A DNA stretch of 64,000 bases from Streptomyces canus (GTDB lineage Bacteria; Actinomycetota; Actinomycetes; Streptomycetales; Streptomycetaceae): the NCBI RefSeq assembly GCF_030816965.1, contig NZ_JAUSYQ010000002.1:4559001-4623000 (forward strand), given 5' to 3'. Shown here one piece after another: positions 44,046-53,078 of the stretch (positions within the stretch are counted from its first letter, which is position 1; each line of letters starts with the position of its first letter). Position numbers and translations under genes: made by a program. The notes under the pieces were generated by a model. It was not told where the DNA came from. It did no database searches and worked only from the letters and a program-made list of their open reading frames with translations.

Positions 44046-44894
44046 ATGGACACCCAAAACCCTAGCGCGCCGACGCGCGCCCAGTCCCGCAAGGCGGGCG
44101 AAAAACACTCCCAAGCGGGTGGCCTCGTTCACGAGAACGCCCGGCACACCACCCGCTTCACGGTGATCGGCAACCACCTCGCCCAGCACCCGGAGCTGTC
44201 GCTCGTCGCGAGGGGGCTGGCCCTGTACCTCCAGTCCCTGCCCGCCGGGGCCCGCGTCGACATCCGGACCCTCGCCGCCCGCTTCCCCGAGGGCACGACA
44301 CGTATCGCGGCGGCTCTGCGCGAGCTGGAGACCCACGGCTACCTGCGCCGTGAACGCGTACGCATCCCGGGTGGCCGTGTCATCACCCGTACGACGTCCT
44401 GCAACCAGCCCGGCCGACGTGACGCCGAGCCGGACCGGCCCAGGAAGGCCGCCCGGCGTCCCACGCCGGACAAGCCCCGCAGAAAACTCCCTCCGGTCCC
44501 CCAGCCCGGTCACCCGGCTCCGGAGCTCCTCCGCATCGCCACCGAGGTCCTCGTCACCCTGCGCCGCCACGATCCCCGCCTGCTCCTGTCGGCCACCGAC
44601 GCCGAACACCTCGCCCCCGGCGTCGCCGCCTGGCTGGAACGCGAGGTCACCCCCACCGCCATACGCCACGCCCTCACCGCGGACCTGCCCCCGGAGGACC
44701 TGCGTCGCCCGGCCGCCCTCCTGGCCCACCGCCTGACCGACCGGCTCCCGCCACCGCCCCCGTACCGGGCCCCCGCCCGGCCCCCGGAGATCCGACACCC
44801 CTTCCAGAACTGCGACGGCTGCGACCGCGTCTTCCGCGCCCCCGCACCCGGCCGCTGCCGCGACTGCCGAGGCGATCTCTGGGAGGCCGCCTAG
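44046..44894 (+). CDS. Helix-turn-helix protein with C-terminal zinc-finger-like tail
   Basis: The 282-residue protein is a paralogue of the gene at 17203. It has a winged-helix segment (about 38-125, FTVIGNHLAQHPELSLVARG, LRELETHGYLRRERVRIP), a Pro/Arg-rich linker, a helical domain (DAEHLAPGVAAWLEREVTPT) and CDGCDRVFRAPAPGRCRDC, a CxxC...CxxC tail. It is better preserved at the HTH than the first copy. ATG 44046 is preceded by the hairpin leader and GGAAG. The next gene, Uma2-type, follows by about 50 nt. The role is unknown. Confidence 0.78.
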   Translation: MDTQNPSAPTRAQSRKAGEKHSQAGGLVHENARHTTRFTVIGNHLAQHPELSLVARGLALYLQSLPAGARVDIRTLAARFPEGTTRIAAALRELETHGYLRRERVRIPGGRVITRTTSCNQPGRRDAEPDRPRKAARRPTPDKPRRKLPPVPQPGHPAPELLRIATEVLVTLRRHDPRLLLSATDAEHLAPGVAAWLEREVTPTAIRHALTADLPPEDLRRPAALLAHRLTDRLPPPPPYRAPARPPEIRHPFQNCDGCDRVFRAPAPGRCRDCRGDLWEAA

Positions 44895-44943
44895 CATGGA
44901 CGTGACGATCCTTGCCCCTGGGCACAGACGAGGAGCGAGCGCC

Positions 44944-45537
44944 ATGACCATCGCACCGGACGACGCGCGTCGGAGCGGCTCCCATGTCTACCGGGCCATG
45001 CGAGATCTCGTTCAGTCCATGGACGACAACCTCCCCGGCAAATTCGAGATCACCAAGGAAGGAATCGTCCACGACATGATGTCGCCGGGGGGACCCCACG
45101 AAGTGACGGCAGCCCACGTCAGCCGCCGTCTGGAGAGGGTCATGCCGGACGAGTTGCTGGCCCACAACGGCACACCGGACGTGGAGAACGAACCAGAGGG
45201 AATCACGCGTCACCCCGACGTCATGGTGATCGCATGGGACGACTTGAACGTCGAGGGCTCCATCGATCCACATACCCTCATCGCCGCCATCGAGGTCGTC
45301 TCCCGCTCAAACCCCGACAACGACTGGGTCGGAAAGATGCGCGACTACCCCCTGATCGGCATCCCCATCTACGCGATCTTCGACCCGCGCACCGCCACCG
45401 GCGCCGTCCTCACCGACATCCACGCCACGCCCGACGGCCCCCGCTACGCCACCCGCAAGGACTTCGTCTACGGAGAGGACGTCACCATCGGCGACTGGAC
45501 GATCTCGACGGACGGCCTGCCACGCTACAAGGACTAG
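44944..45537 (+). CDS. Uma2-family (DUF820) putative endonuclease
   Basis: The 197-residue protein matches the Uma2/DUF820 family with a PD-(D/E)XK-like core: RHPDVMVIAWDD, then IAAIEVVSRSNPDNDWVGKM with the Glu and Lys of the motif. Family members are often near mobile or regulatory islands and their substrates are unclear. ATG 44944 has GAGGAG about 10 nt upstream; the frame opens at 44896. It is probably co-transcribed with the HTH gene. Confidence 0.85.
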   Translation: MTIAPDDARRSGSHVYRAMRDLVQSMDDNLPGKFEITKEGIVHDMMSPGGPHEVTAAHVSRRLERVMPDELLAHNGTPDVENEPEGITRHPDVMVIAWDDLNVEGSIDPHTLIAAIEVVSRSNPDNDWVGKMRDYPLIGIPIYAIFDPRTATGAVLTDIHATPDGPRYATRKDFVYGEDVTIGDWTISTDGLPRYKD

Positions 45538-45584
45538 CCGGACATCACCGTCGGTGCCGCAGAGCCTCAACTACTCTGCCCGGC

Positions 45585-46106
45585 ATGCTCCTCACCCCCC
45601 TCGACCTCACCCCCGACCACGACATCCCGGCCCCCCTCCTGACCGGACTCACCGCCCTCTACGCCGCCAACCACGAGTTCTTCGCGCTCAGCGGTGACTT
45701 CCCGGAGCCGGACGACATCCGCCCGGAGCAGGTGGCGGCGGCGCTGGCCGAGGAGCTCGCGCATCCGGACGCGGAGGTGCTGCTGGCGCGCAGTGAGGGC
45801 CGGCTGGTCGGGGTGGCCATCACGCTCGCCCAGCATCCGGACCCGGCCGACCCGGACCCGTGGATCGGGCTGCTGATGGTGGACGCGGAGGTACACCGGC
45901 AGGGCTACGGCCGTCGGCTCGCCGCCCTCGTCGAGGACCGCTTCCGCACCGAGGGCCGCACCGCCGTACGCCTCGCCGTCCTCGACGGCAACGACCGCGC
46001 CCTCGCCTTCTGGACGGCTCTCGGCTACGAGGTCATCGACCACCGCTCGGACCTGCAACGCGGGCGCCCCTGCTCGGTGTTGCGCAAGCCGCTGTCGGAG
46101 GGCTGA
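45585..46106 (+). CDS. GNAT-family N-acetyltransferase
   Basis: The 173-residue protein has the acetyl-CoA loop VDAEVHRQGYGRRLAALVED near 98 and the closing FWTALGYEVIDHRS. The substrate is unknown. ATG 45585 has TACTCT 7 nt upstream (leaderless type) and no ribosome site. It converges on the M1 peptidase gene. Confidence 0.88.
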   Translation: MLLTPLDLTPDHDIPAPLLTGLTALYAANHEFFALSGDFPEPDDIRPEQVAAALAEELAHPDAEVLLARSEGRLVGVAITLAQHPDPADPDPWIGLLMVDAEVHRQGYGRRLAALVEDRFRTEGRTAVRLAVLDGNDRALAFWTALGYEVIDHRSDLQRGRPCSVLRKPLSEG

Positions 46107-46133
46107 CAGGCCTGACCGGACCAGGCCCCGTCG

Positions 46134-47540
46134 CTACGGCCGCTCCGGCTTCCCGCCCCCGTACAGCCACTCCTCCCAGATCGGGCCGAAGTCCTCGTCG
46201 GGGGCGAGGTGTTCGACGTACGACGTGAAGTCGTCGGTGTCCGCGGTGCCGTGGCGGTGGGTGGTGGGCCAGTCGCGGAGGAGGGCCCGGAAAGCCGTGT
46301 CGCCGAGCTGCTGGCGGATCTTGTGGAGGACCATCGCACCGCGCTGGTAGACGGGGCTGTCGGAGAGGTGCGCGGCGCTCGACGGCTTGCCGGGCGGGAA
46401 GTCCCAGAGGTCCTTGTCGGTGTCCTCGCCGTGGTCGTAGAGCGCGTCGAAGGTCTTCTGGGCGCTGTCGCCGCCATGGTCCTCGGCCCACAGCCATTCG
46501 GCGTAGGTCGCGAAGCCCTCGTTGAGCCACATGTCCCGCCAGGTCTTCGGGGTGACCGAGTCGCCGTACCACTGGTGGGCGAGTTCGTGGACGAGGGTCC
46601 CGGTGTCGGGGGCGCCGGGGAAGAAGGGGCGGTTCTGGGTCTCCAGCGCGTATTCGGCGTCTCCCTCGCGGTCGACGATCGCGCCGGTGGAGGAGAAGGG
46701 GTACGGGCCGAACGTGTCCTCGGACCAGGCCATGACGGCCGGGATCTGGGCCAGCACCTTCCGGCTCGCTTCGGCCTCCGCCGGGTCGACGGCGATGAAG
46801 ACGGGCAGGCCGTCGGGGGTGGTGGTGCGGTGGATGTCGTAGTCGCCGATCGCGAGGGTGGCGAGGTAGCTCGCCATGGGTTCGGCGGTGTGCCAAGTGG
46901 TGGTCGTACGGCCGCCGCTGGTCCTGCTCGCCGTCAACTCGCCGTTGGAGACGGCCTGGAGGCCCTCGGGCACGGTGATCGTGAGGTCGTAGGACGCCTT
47001 GTCGGAGGGGTGGTGGTTGCCGGGGAACCAGGCCATCGAGCCGGTCGGTTCGCCGAGGGCCACCGCGCCGTCCTCGGTGGGCAGCCAGCCCTCCTCGGAG
47101 CCGTCCGGGTCGGTGATCGTCTTGGGGGTGCCGGAGTAGGCGACCGTCACGCGGAAGGCGCTGCCCTCGTCGAGGTCGTCGTGCGGGCGCACCGTCAGCT
47201 CCTGGCCGGTGCGGTTCCAGCGGGCCTTGGCTCCGCCGACGGTGACCTTCTCGATCTCCAGGCCGTCGAGGTTGAGGTGGAAGGCGGAGAGGTCCTGGGT
47301 GGCGCGGGCGGTGAGGGTCGCGGTGCCGGAGAGCCTCGAGGTGTCCGGGTCGTAGGCGAGGTCGAGGTCGTAGTGGGTGACGTCGTAGCCGCCGTTGCCG
47401 GCCTTCGGGAAGTACGGGTCGCGCAGGCCGGAGCCGCCGGGGGTGCCGTGCACTCCGCCGCCGCACGCGGTGAGGGCGCTCGCGAGGAGGAGGGCGGTGG
47501 GGAGCAGGGCGGTGGGGACGAGCGGCGCGGATCGGGACAC
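46134..47540 (-). CDS. Secreted M1-family metallopeptidase (lipoprotein)
   Basis: The 468-residue aminopeptidase-like protein has a signal peptide with lipobox LTAC near residue 25, then an N-terminal beta domain (YDVTHYDLDLAYDPDTSRLS) and a gluzincin catalytic domain with HELAH at residues 318-322 and WLNEGFATY 18 residues on, the zinc ligands of M1. It lacks the long C-terminal domain of PepN, a common size for secreted M1 enzymes of Streptomyces. GTG 47540 has TAGGAT 6 nt upstream, so it is probably leaderless. It is divergent from the 47581 gene. Confidence 0.93.
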   Translation of the reverse strand: MSRSAPLVPTALLPTALLLASALTACGGGVHGTPGGSGLRDPYFPKAGNGGYDVTHYDLDLAYDPDTSRLSGTATLTARATQDLSAFHLNLDGLEIEKVTVGGAKARWNRTGQELTVRPHDDLDEGSAFRVTVAYSGTPKTITDPDGSEEGWLPTEDGAVALGEPTGSMAWFPGNHHPSDKASYDLTITVPEGLQAVSNGELTASRTSGGRTTTTWHTAEPMASYLATLAIGDYDIHRTTTPDGLPVFIAVDPAEAEASRKVLAQIPAVMAWSEDTFGPYPFSSTGAIVDREGDAEYALETQNRPFFPGAPDTGTLVHELAHQWYGDSVTPKTWRDMWLNEGFATYAEWLWAEDHGGDSAQKTFDALYDHGEDTDKDLWDFPPGKPSSAAHLSDSPVYQRGAMVLHKIRQQLGDTAFRALLRDWPTTHRHGTADTDDFTSYVEHLAPDEDFGPIWEEWLYGGGKPERP

Positions 47541-47580
47541 GCGGTGATCCTATGAGAGGCCGCGTGACACCATCTCGTAC

Positions 47581-48081
47581 GTGCTCGACATCGGCTACGC
47601 CCTCTCCAACCGCTTCCCGGACCCGCCGCAGACCGACTACCGCCGCGCGGACGTCCACGCGCTGCGGCACGACCTGTTCTGCGGGGACGTCTATCTCGCG
47701 GACACCAAGGAGGACCGGGAACTGTCCACAGCCTGGGGATGGGTGCCGGTGCTCGACTTCGCGTGGGCGTTGTGCGACATCGCGGAACGCCTGGACCGCG
47801 ACCCGGCGGGCTCCCGTGCCTCCCGCCCCCAGCACGCGGAGCTCGACTTCACCGAGTCCACCGACCGCATGCTCTTCGAGCGCCGCTTCGGCTGGGTGGA
47901 CATCGAGGCCGACTGGATGCCGGCGGAGGAGCCCCCGCTCACCTTCTCCCACGCGGACCTGCGCCGCGAGGCCCGCGACTTCCTGCACGACCTCATCGCC
48001 GACCTGATCGACCTCCACGACGACCTGGGCGAGAACCCGGCGATCTGGACGCTCCAGGCACGGTTCCCGAGGGTGAAGTGA
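47581..48081 (+). CDS. Hypothetical protein
   Basis: The 166-residue acidic protein is not recognised. It has helical segments (VPVLDFAWALCDIAERLDRD, LRREARDFLHDLIADLIDLH) and a WVDIEADWMP strand. This is like small conserved actinobacterial proteins of unknown role. GTG 47581 starts MLDIGYALSNRF without a ribosome site. The 228 nt after the gene (48082-48309) hold nothing I can name. Confidence 0.72.
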   Translation: MLDIGYALSNRFPDPPQTDYRRADVHALRHDLFCGDVYLADTKEDRELSTAWGWVPVLDFAWALCDIAERLDRDPAGSRASRPQHAELDFTESTDRMLFERRFGWVDIEADWMPAEEPPLTFSHADLRREARDFLHDLIADLIDLHDDLGENPAIWTLQARFPRVK

Positions 48082-48309
48082 TCACGGAGAGCCGGCATCC
48101 CGGTCGACGAGGATCTGCTGCGGTCGGGCCGGTGCCCTGGTCGAAGGGGTTGGTGCTGCTCCACCAGGGAGTGCGCACAAGGCCGCACGTCGGCCAGGGC
48201 GACCGCGCACCGCGGACCGACCCGACGCCCACAACTGCGCCCGGAACCCAAGGCTCGGCCTCACTTCCGGCAGCTCGGAAGAGAGCGTGCGGGCCCGCCC
48301 GCGCCCGCG

Positions 48310-49023
48310 TCACCCCTCCACCCGGATCCCCACCTCCGCCGCCAACGCCGGTGCCAGGTCCAGCAGTTGTGACGGGCTGATCACCGCCCCGGCCAGCCGG
48401 TCGATCCCCCGGGCGATCTCCAGGACCGCGGCGCCGCGCAGGTCCACGTCCTTGAGGGTCGCCGCCGTGAGGTCCGCGCCCTTGAGGGTGCAGTCCACGA
48501 ACTCCACGCGCTCCAGCCGTGCGCCGCCGAAGTCCGGTTCCACCAGGACGCAGCTCTCGAAGACGACGTCCTTCAGGACGGCCGTGCGCAGGTTCAGGTA
48601 GTCGATCTTGCCGCCTCGGATCACGACGCGCTCCAGGGCCGCGCCGTGCAACTGCACTCCGCCCAGGCGGGCGTCGATCAGCTCCACGTCGCGCAGGGTC
48701 GACTCCGCCAGGTCGGTGCCCACGCCCCGTATGCCGGTGAGGACCGAGTCGAGGAAGCGGGCGTGATGGAGCCGGGTCTCGTCCAGCGCGCAGCTTCTCA
48801 GCGCGCAGTCCATGAAACGGGCCCCCGCCCCGTCCTGCCCCGCGAAGTCCGCCTCCAGGAACTCCAGCCCGTCGTAGTCTCCGTCCGGCTCCAGCTCCTC
48901 TCCCCCATGCGGCTCCAGCGGTGGCAGCCGCACCTCCGGTCGCCGCGCCCCCTTCACCCGCGAGCCGCCCGCACCGCCGGCGCCACCGGTACCGCTCGCC
49001 CCAGCCGTCGCTCTCCTCGCCAT
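48310..49023 (-). CDS. Pentapeptide-repeat protein
   Basis: The 237-residue protein has a low-complexity Gly/Ala start and then a series of A(D/N)LXX-type pentapeptides from about residue 60 to 210 (FLEADFAGQDGAGARFMDC, LTGADLT-like steps, DFGGARLERVEFVDC). These form a quadrilateral beta-helix. Some members mimic DNA and protect gyrase, but most functions are unknown. ATG 49023 lies 130 nt from the divergent flavoprotein gene. Confidence 0.88.
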   Translation of the reverse strand: MARRATAGASGTGGAGGAGGSRVKGARRPEVRLPPLEPHGGEELEPDGDYDGLEFLEADFAGQDGAGARFMDCALRSCALDETRLHHARFLDSVLTGIRGVGTDLAESTLRDVELIDARLGGVQLHGAALERVVIRGGKIDYLNLRTAVLKDVVFESCVLVEPDFGGARLERVEFVDCTLKGADLTAATLKDVDLRGAAVLEIARGIDRLAGAVISPSQLLDLAPALAAEVGIRVEG

Positions 49024-49153
49024 GCCCCCATCCTGCACCCCACCACTGACAATCCGCCTGACCTGCACAGACAGCCCCCATGTCACATTCCGGAGCCCTC
49101 AATCAGTCATACCGACGACGGACCCCACCCCCGAGCAGAGGGAGACCCCAGCC

Positions 49154-50314
49154 ATGCATCGCATCACCGTCATCGGCGGTGGCCTCGCCGGGCTGACCGC
49201 GGCGATCTCCGCCGCCGAGGCGGGCGCCAAGGTCACCGTGTACGAGGCCCATCACACGCTCGGCGGCCGGGCCCGGACCGCCGAGGGGCCGTACCGCACG
49301 AACGACGGCCCGCACGCTCTCTACAACGGCGGCCCGCACTGGTCCTGGCTCCGGCAGCGCGACCTCATCGGACCCCTCGCACCGCTCCCGCCTCTGGAGG
49401 CGGCCCGGCTGCGTCTGAGGCACAAGGGCGTTCTGCGCCGCACCCCGCCCTTCGCGATGCTCAAGCTGCTGCGTCACAGTGCCCAACAGGCCCCCGTCGA
49501 CGTGGACTTCATGTCCTGGGCCACCGGGCAGGCCGGCGAGGAGGGCGCCCGCGCAGCCGCCCACTACTCCGCCGTCGCCCTGTTCCATCACGACCCGGGC
49601 GCCCTGTCCGCCGCGTTCGTGCAGGAACGGCTGCGGCGTGCCACCAAGCTGCCGCCCGAGGCGCACTACCCGCGCGGCGGCTGGGCCACCGTCGTCGACC
49701 GGATGGCCGCCCGCGCCTGGAACATGGGCGTCCGGATGGAGACCCTGTCCCGTGTCGACACGCTGCCCACCGACACCCCGGTCGTCGTCGCCACCTCCCT
49801 CGGTGCGGCCCGTCGGCTCCTCGGCGACGACTCGCTGACCTGGCCGAGCGGCCGTACGACACTCCTCGACCTGGCCCTGCGCACCCGGCGGGGTGACGCC
49901 TTCGCCGTCTCCGACCTCGACTCCCCCGGCTGGATCGAACGGTTCACCGCCCAGGACCGCACCCTGGCACCCGCGGGCGAACAGCTCCTCCAGGGGCAGA
50001 TCCCGATCGCCCCGCACGAGACCAGGGCGGACGGGGTCGCGCGCGCGGAACAGTTGCTCGATCTCGCCTTCGACGGCTGGCGCGAACGCGTCACCTGGCG
50101 GCGTGAGTCCGTCGCGAACGGCCGTACGGGAGCCGTCGACCTGCCCGGCACGAACTGGCGCGACCGGCCGGCCGTCGACCGGGGCGACGGTGTCTATCTC
50201 GCGGGCGACCAGGTCGCGGCGCCCGGGGTGCTCTCGGAGGTCTCCTTCAACAGCGCGCTCACCGCCGTATCGCTGGCACTCGGCCGGAACGCCCTTGACC
50301 TCAAGCATGCTTGA
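49154..50314 (+). CDS. FAD-dependent oxidoreductase of the amine oxidase/desaturase type
   Basis: The 386-residue protein begins with the Rossmann FAD motif ITVIGGGLAGLTAAISAAEAG and the GGRARTAEGPY motif of phytoene desaturase/amine oxidase-like flavoproteins. It ends with VYLAGDQVAAPGVLSE, the second FAD contact. The substrate is unknown. ATG 49154 has AGGGAG about 10 nt upstream. The quinone-oxidoreductase gene follows by 41 nt on the same strand. Confidence 0.9.
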   Translation: MHRITVIGGGLAGLTAAISAAEAGAKVTVYEAHHTLGGRARTAEGPYRTNDGPHALYNGGPHWSWLRQRDLIGPLAPLPPLEAARLRLRHKGVLRRTPPFAMLKLLRHSAQQAPVDVDFMSWATGQAGEEGARAAAHYSAVALFHHDPGALSAAFVQERLRRATKLPPEAHYPRGGWATVVDRMAARAWNMGVRMETLSRVDTLPTDTPVVVATSLGAARRLLGDDSLTWPSGRTTLLDLALRTRRGDAFAVSDLDSPGWIERFTAQDRTLAPAGEQLLQGQIPIAPHETRADGVARAEQLLDLAFDGWRERVTWRRESVANGRTGAVDLPGTNWRDRPAVDRGDGVYLAGDQVAAPGVLSEVSFNSALTAVSLALGRNALDLKHA

Positions 50315-50355
50315 GGTCGGAGGGTGGGTGTCCTGCCTACAGAGGGAGTCCCTCC

Positions 50356-51348
50356 ATGCACGCCATCCGCCTGCACGCCTTCGGCCCCGCCGAGAACCTC
50401 ACCTACGAGCAGACCGCCGACCCGGTCCCGGCCCCCGGTCAGGTCCGTATCGCCGTACGGGCGGCCGGTGTCCACCTCCTGGACACCGCCCTGCGCGAGG
50501 GGCAGCAGGGACCGCTGCCCCAACCGACCACGCTGCCCACCATCCCCGGCCGGGAGGTCGCCGGAGTCGTCGAGTCCCTCGGTGACGGCGTCGCAGAACT
50601 GTGGCTCGGCAAGCGCGTGGCCGCCCACCTCGGCTTCGCCCCCGGCGGTTACGCCGAACTCGCCGTCACCGATGTCGACCGCGTCCACGAGGTCCCCGGG
50701 AACCTCGACTTCGCCCAGGCCGTCGCCATGATCGGCACGGGCCGTACGGCGATGGGGATCGTGCAGTTCGCCGAGCTCGGCCCGGACTCGGTGGCCGTGA
50801 TCCCGGCGGCCGCCGGAGGCATCGGCACGCTGCTCGTGCAGTACGCGAAGAACACCGGAGCGACCGTCGTCGGCCTCGCGGGCGGGCCGTCGAAAACGGC
50901 ACAGGTGCACGCCAACGGCGCCGATCTCGCCGTCGACTACAAGGACTCCGCGTGGCCCGGGAAGGTCCGCGCCTTCCTCGGCGGCCGGCCCGCCACCGTG
51001 GTCTTCGACGGCGTGGGCGGCGAGGTCGCCCGCGAGTGCGTCGGCCTTCTCGGCCACCAAGGCCGACACCAAGGCCGGCACATCGTCTTCGGCTGGTCCG
51101 GCGAGGGAATCCACGACGGACAGCCGTACCTCGTCGAAGGCGTCTCCGAACAGGTCCTCGGGCCCGTCATGGCGCAGAAGGCCGGCGGGCCCAACCCGAT
51201 CCGCACCCTCGAACTGCGCGCCCTCGCCGAAGCCGCCGCGGGCCGTCTCACCCCCGCCGTACAGCGCTTCCCGCTCGCCGAGGCGGCCGCCGCGCACCGG
51301 GCGCTGGAGACCCGCGGCACGACCGGAAAGGTGGTCCTGGAGCCATGA
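50356..51348 (+). CDS. Zinc-independent quinone oxidoreductase-type MDR protein
   Basis: The 330-residue medium-chain dehydrogenase/reductase lacks the structural zinc cysteines and has the quinone-reductase pattern TIPGREVAGVVESLGDGV and the NADPH loop AAAGGIGTLLVQYAKNTGA. It likely reduces quinones or enones. ATG 50356 has GGGAG upstream. It was once coupled by ATGA to an MFS gene that is now a remnant. Confidence 0.9.
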   Translation: MHAIRLHAFGPAENLTYEQTADPVPAPGQVRIAVRAAGVHLLDTALREGQQGPLPQPTTLPTIPGREVAGVVESLGDGVAELWLGKRVAAHLGFAPGGYAELAVTDVDRVHEVPGNLDFAQAVAMIGTGRTAMGIVQFAELGPDSVAVIPAAAGGIGTLLVQYAKNTGATVVGLAGGPSKTAQVHANGADLAVDYKDSAWPGKVRAFLGGRPATVVFDGVGGEVARECVGLLGHQGRHQGRHIVFGWSGEGIHDGQPYLVEGVSEQVLGPVMAQKAGGPNPIRTLELRALAEAAAGRLTPAVQRFPLAEAAAAHRALETRGTTGKVVLEP

Positions 51349-51660
51349 GACGTCCAGATGCGACGCGTACCGATCCATGGCCTTCTGACCAGACGAGCGT
51401 CACCCAGTCGCCCGAATCGGCCGACCCCGTCGCTGGTGGGGCCTGACGGTCATCGCCCTCGCCCGGCTGATGGTCGTCCTCGACGCGACCATCGTGACCA
51501 TCGCGCTCCCCTCCGCACAGCAGGACCTGGGCATGTCCGACGCCAACCGGCTGCGGCTCACTCCACTCCTCGCCGGCCGGGTCCCGGGCCTGAGGTGACA
51601 GCGAAACCACCGAAGCAGGACGCTCCCTCGGAAGCCCCGGTACCGGAGTCGGTGATCTGA
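51345..51660 (+). pseudogene. Collapsed MFS (DHA2-type) transporter gene
   Basis: ATG 51345 overlaps the upstream stop and opens a typical Pro/Ser-rich N-tail. After one frame change at about 51430 the sequence encodes WGLTVIALARLMVVLDATIV and TIALPSAQQDLGMSDANR, transmembrane helix 1 and its loop from a DHA2-family exporter. It then jumps to unrelated residues and a stop. A frame at 51600-51660 (EVTAKPPKQDAPSEAPVPES) may be the C-terminal tail. More than 400 codons are missing. Confidence 0.75.
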
Positions 51661-51669
51661 GCCGCAGGC

Positions 51670-53067
51670 TCAGTGCCGCCCGGCGATCCGGTCCGCCCAC
51701 CGCGCCAGCCGGGACGACTCCGCGCGGTGGCTGGTGCGTTCGCGCCGGTCCGCCGTGCGGTACGTGGCGTACATGCCCTGCACGCCCAGCCACCGCAGCG
51801 GCTCCGGCTCCCACCTGCGCACCTTGTGACCGACCCACGGCAGTTCGGTGAGCTCGGTCCGGCCGCCCTGTCCGGAGTCCTGCTGGACCAGATCACGCAG
51901 GGTCCGGGCGGCCAGGTTGGCGGTGGCGACGCCCGAACCGACGTAACCGCCCGCCCAGCCGATACCCGTCGACCGGTCCAGCGTCACCGACGCGCACCAG
52001 TCGCGCGGCACACCGAGCACCCCCGACCAGGCGTGCGCGATCCGCGTCCCGGCCAGCATCGGGAAGAACCCCACGAGGATCTCCCGTAGCGCCTCGACCG
52101 TCGCCGCCTGCGTCCGCCCGTCGTTGTCGGTGCGCGAACCGAAGCGGTACGGCACCCCGCGACCGCCCAGCGCGATCCGCCCGTCGGCGGTGCGCTGCGC
52201 GTACATGTAGGCGTGCGCCATGTCCCCCAGCGTCTGACGCCCCTCCCAGCCGATCGCCGCCCACTGCGCGTCGGTCAGCGGCTCGGTGGCGATCATCGAG
52301 GAGTTCATGGGCAGCCAGGTCCGCTTCTGGCCCTTCAGAGCGGCGGTGAAGCCCTCGGTGCAGCGCAGGACATAGGGCGCGCGGACGGTGCCGTACGGCG
52401 TCACCGCGTGCTTGGGCCGGATCTCCGTCACCGGCGTCTGCTCGTGGATGGTCACGCCCAGCGCCTCGACGGCCGCCGCGAGCCCCTTCACCAGCTTCAC
52501 CGGGTGCACCCGCGCCCCGTGCGGCGTCCACGACGACCCGACCGCGTCCGCGACCCGGATCCGCTCGGCCGTCTCCCGGGCGCCGTACAGCTCACGGTCC
52601 TTCTCGCCGTACGCCAGCTCATGCTCGTAAAAGGCCCTCAGCCGCGCCAACTGTGCGGGCGTACGCGCGACTTCGAGGACGCCTCCCTTGTGCAGCCCGG
52701 CGTCGAAGCCCTCCTCGCCGACGGCCCGGACGACCTCGTCGACGGTGTCGTTCATGGCCTTCTGGAGGCGTACGGCGGCCTCGTGGCCGTGCAGTTTCGC
52801 GTACCGGTCGCGGCCCGCGATGCCGTTGTAGAGCCAGCCGCCGTTGCGCCCGGAGGCGCCGTAGCCGCAGAACTTCTGCTCCAGGACGGTGATTCGCAGA
52901 AAGGGCACGGCCTTCTTCAGGTAATACGCCGTCCACAGTCCCGTGTACCCGCCGCCGACGATCACCACGTCCGCCGACGCGTCACCGCCGAGCGGCTCCC
53001 GCGCCTCGGGGAAGCCGTCGGCCGCGTACCAGAAGGAGATGCCGCCGTTCACGGCAGTGCTGCTCAT
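51670..53067 (-). CDS. FAD-dependent amine oxidase of the DAO family (PuuB-like)
   Basis: The 465-residue protein is a D-amino-acid-oxidase-type flavoprotein: VVIVGGGYTGLWTAYYLKK near 34, GYGASGRNGGW, and the C-terminal GWAGGYVGSGVATANLA. It resembles gamma-glutamylputrescine oxidase and other secondary amine oxidases. ATG 53067 has no ribosome site; TAACGT lies about 8 nt upstream. It is convergent with the MFS remnant and 11 nt downstream of the rhomboid-like gene. Confidence 0.9.
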   Translation of the reverse strand: MSSTAVNGGISFWYAADGFPEAREPLGGDASADVVIVGGGYTGLWTAYYLKKAVPFLRITVLEQKFCGYGASGRNGGWLYNGIAGRDRYAKLHGHEAAVRLQKAMNDTVDEVVRAVGEEGFDAGLHKGGVLEVARTPAQLARLRAFYEHELAYGEKDRELYGARETAERIRVADAVGSSWTPHGARVHPVKLVKGLAAAVEALGVTIHEQTPVTEIRPKHAVTPYGTVRAPYVLRCTEGFTAALKGQKRTWLPMNSSMIATEPLTDAQWAAIGWEGRQTLGDMAHAYMYAQRTADGRIALGGRGVPYRFGSRTDNDGRTQAATVEALREILVGFFPMLAGTRIAHAWSGVLGVPRDWCASVTLDRSTGIGWAGGYVGSGVATANLAARTLRDLVQQDSGQGGRTELTELPWVGHKVRRWEPEPLRWLGVQGMYATYRTADRRERTSHRAESSRLARWADRIAGRH

Positions 53068-53078
53068 GGCCTGGGACG

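Noticed and set aside
48082..48309. Possible gene or transposase fragment between the genes at 47581 and 48310
   Set aside because: No convincing protein similarity, start or ribosome site in any frame.
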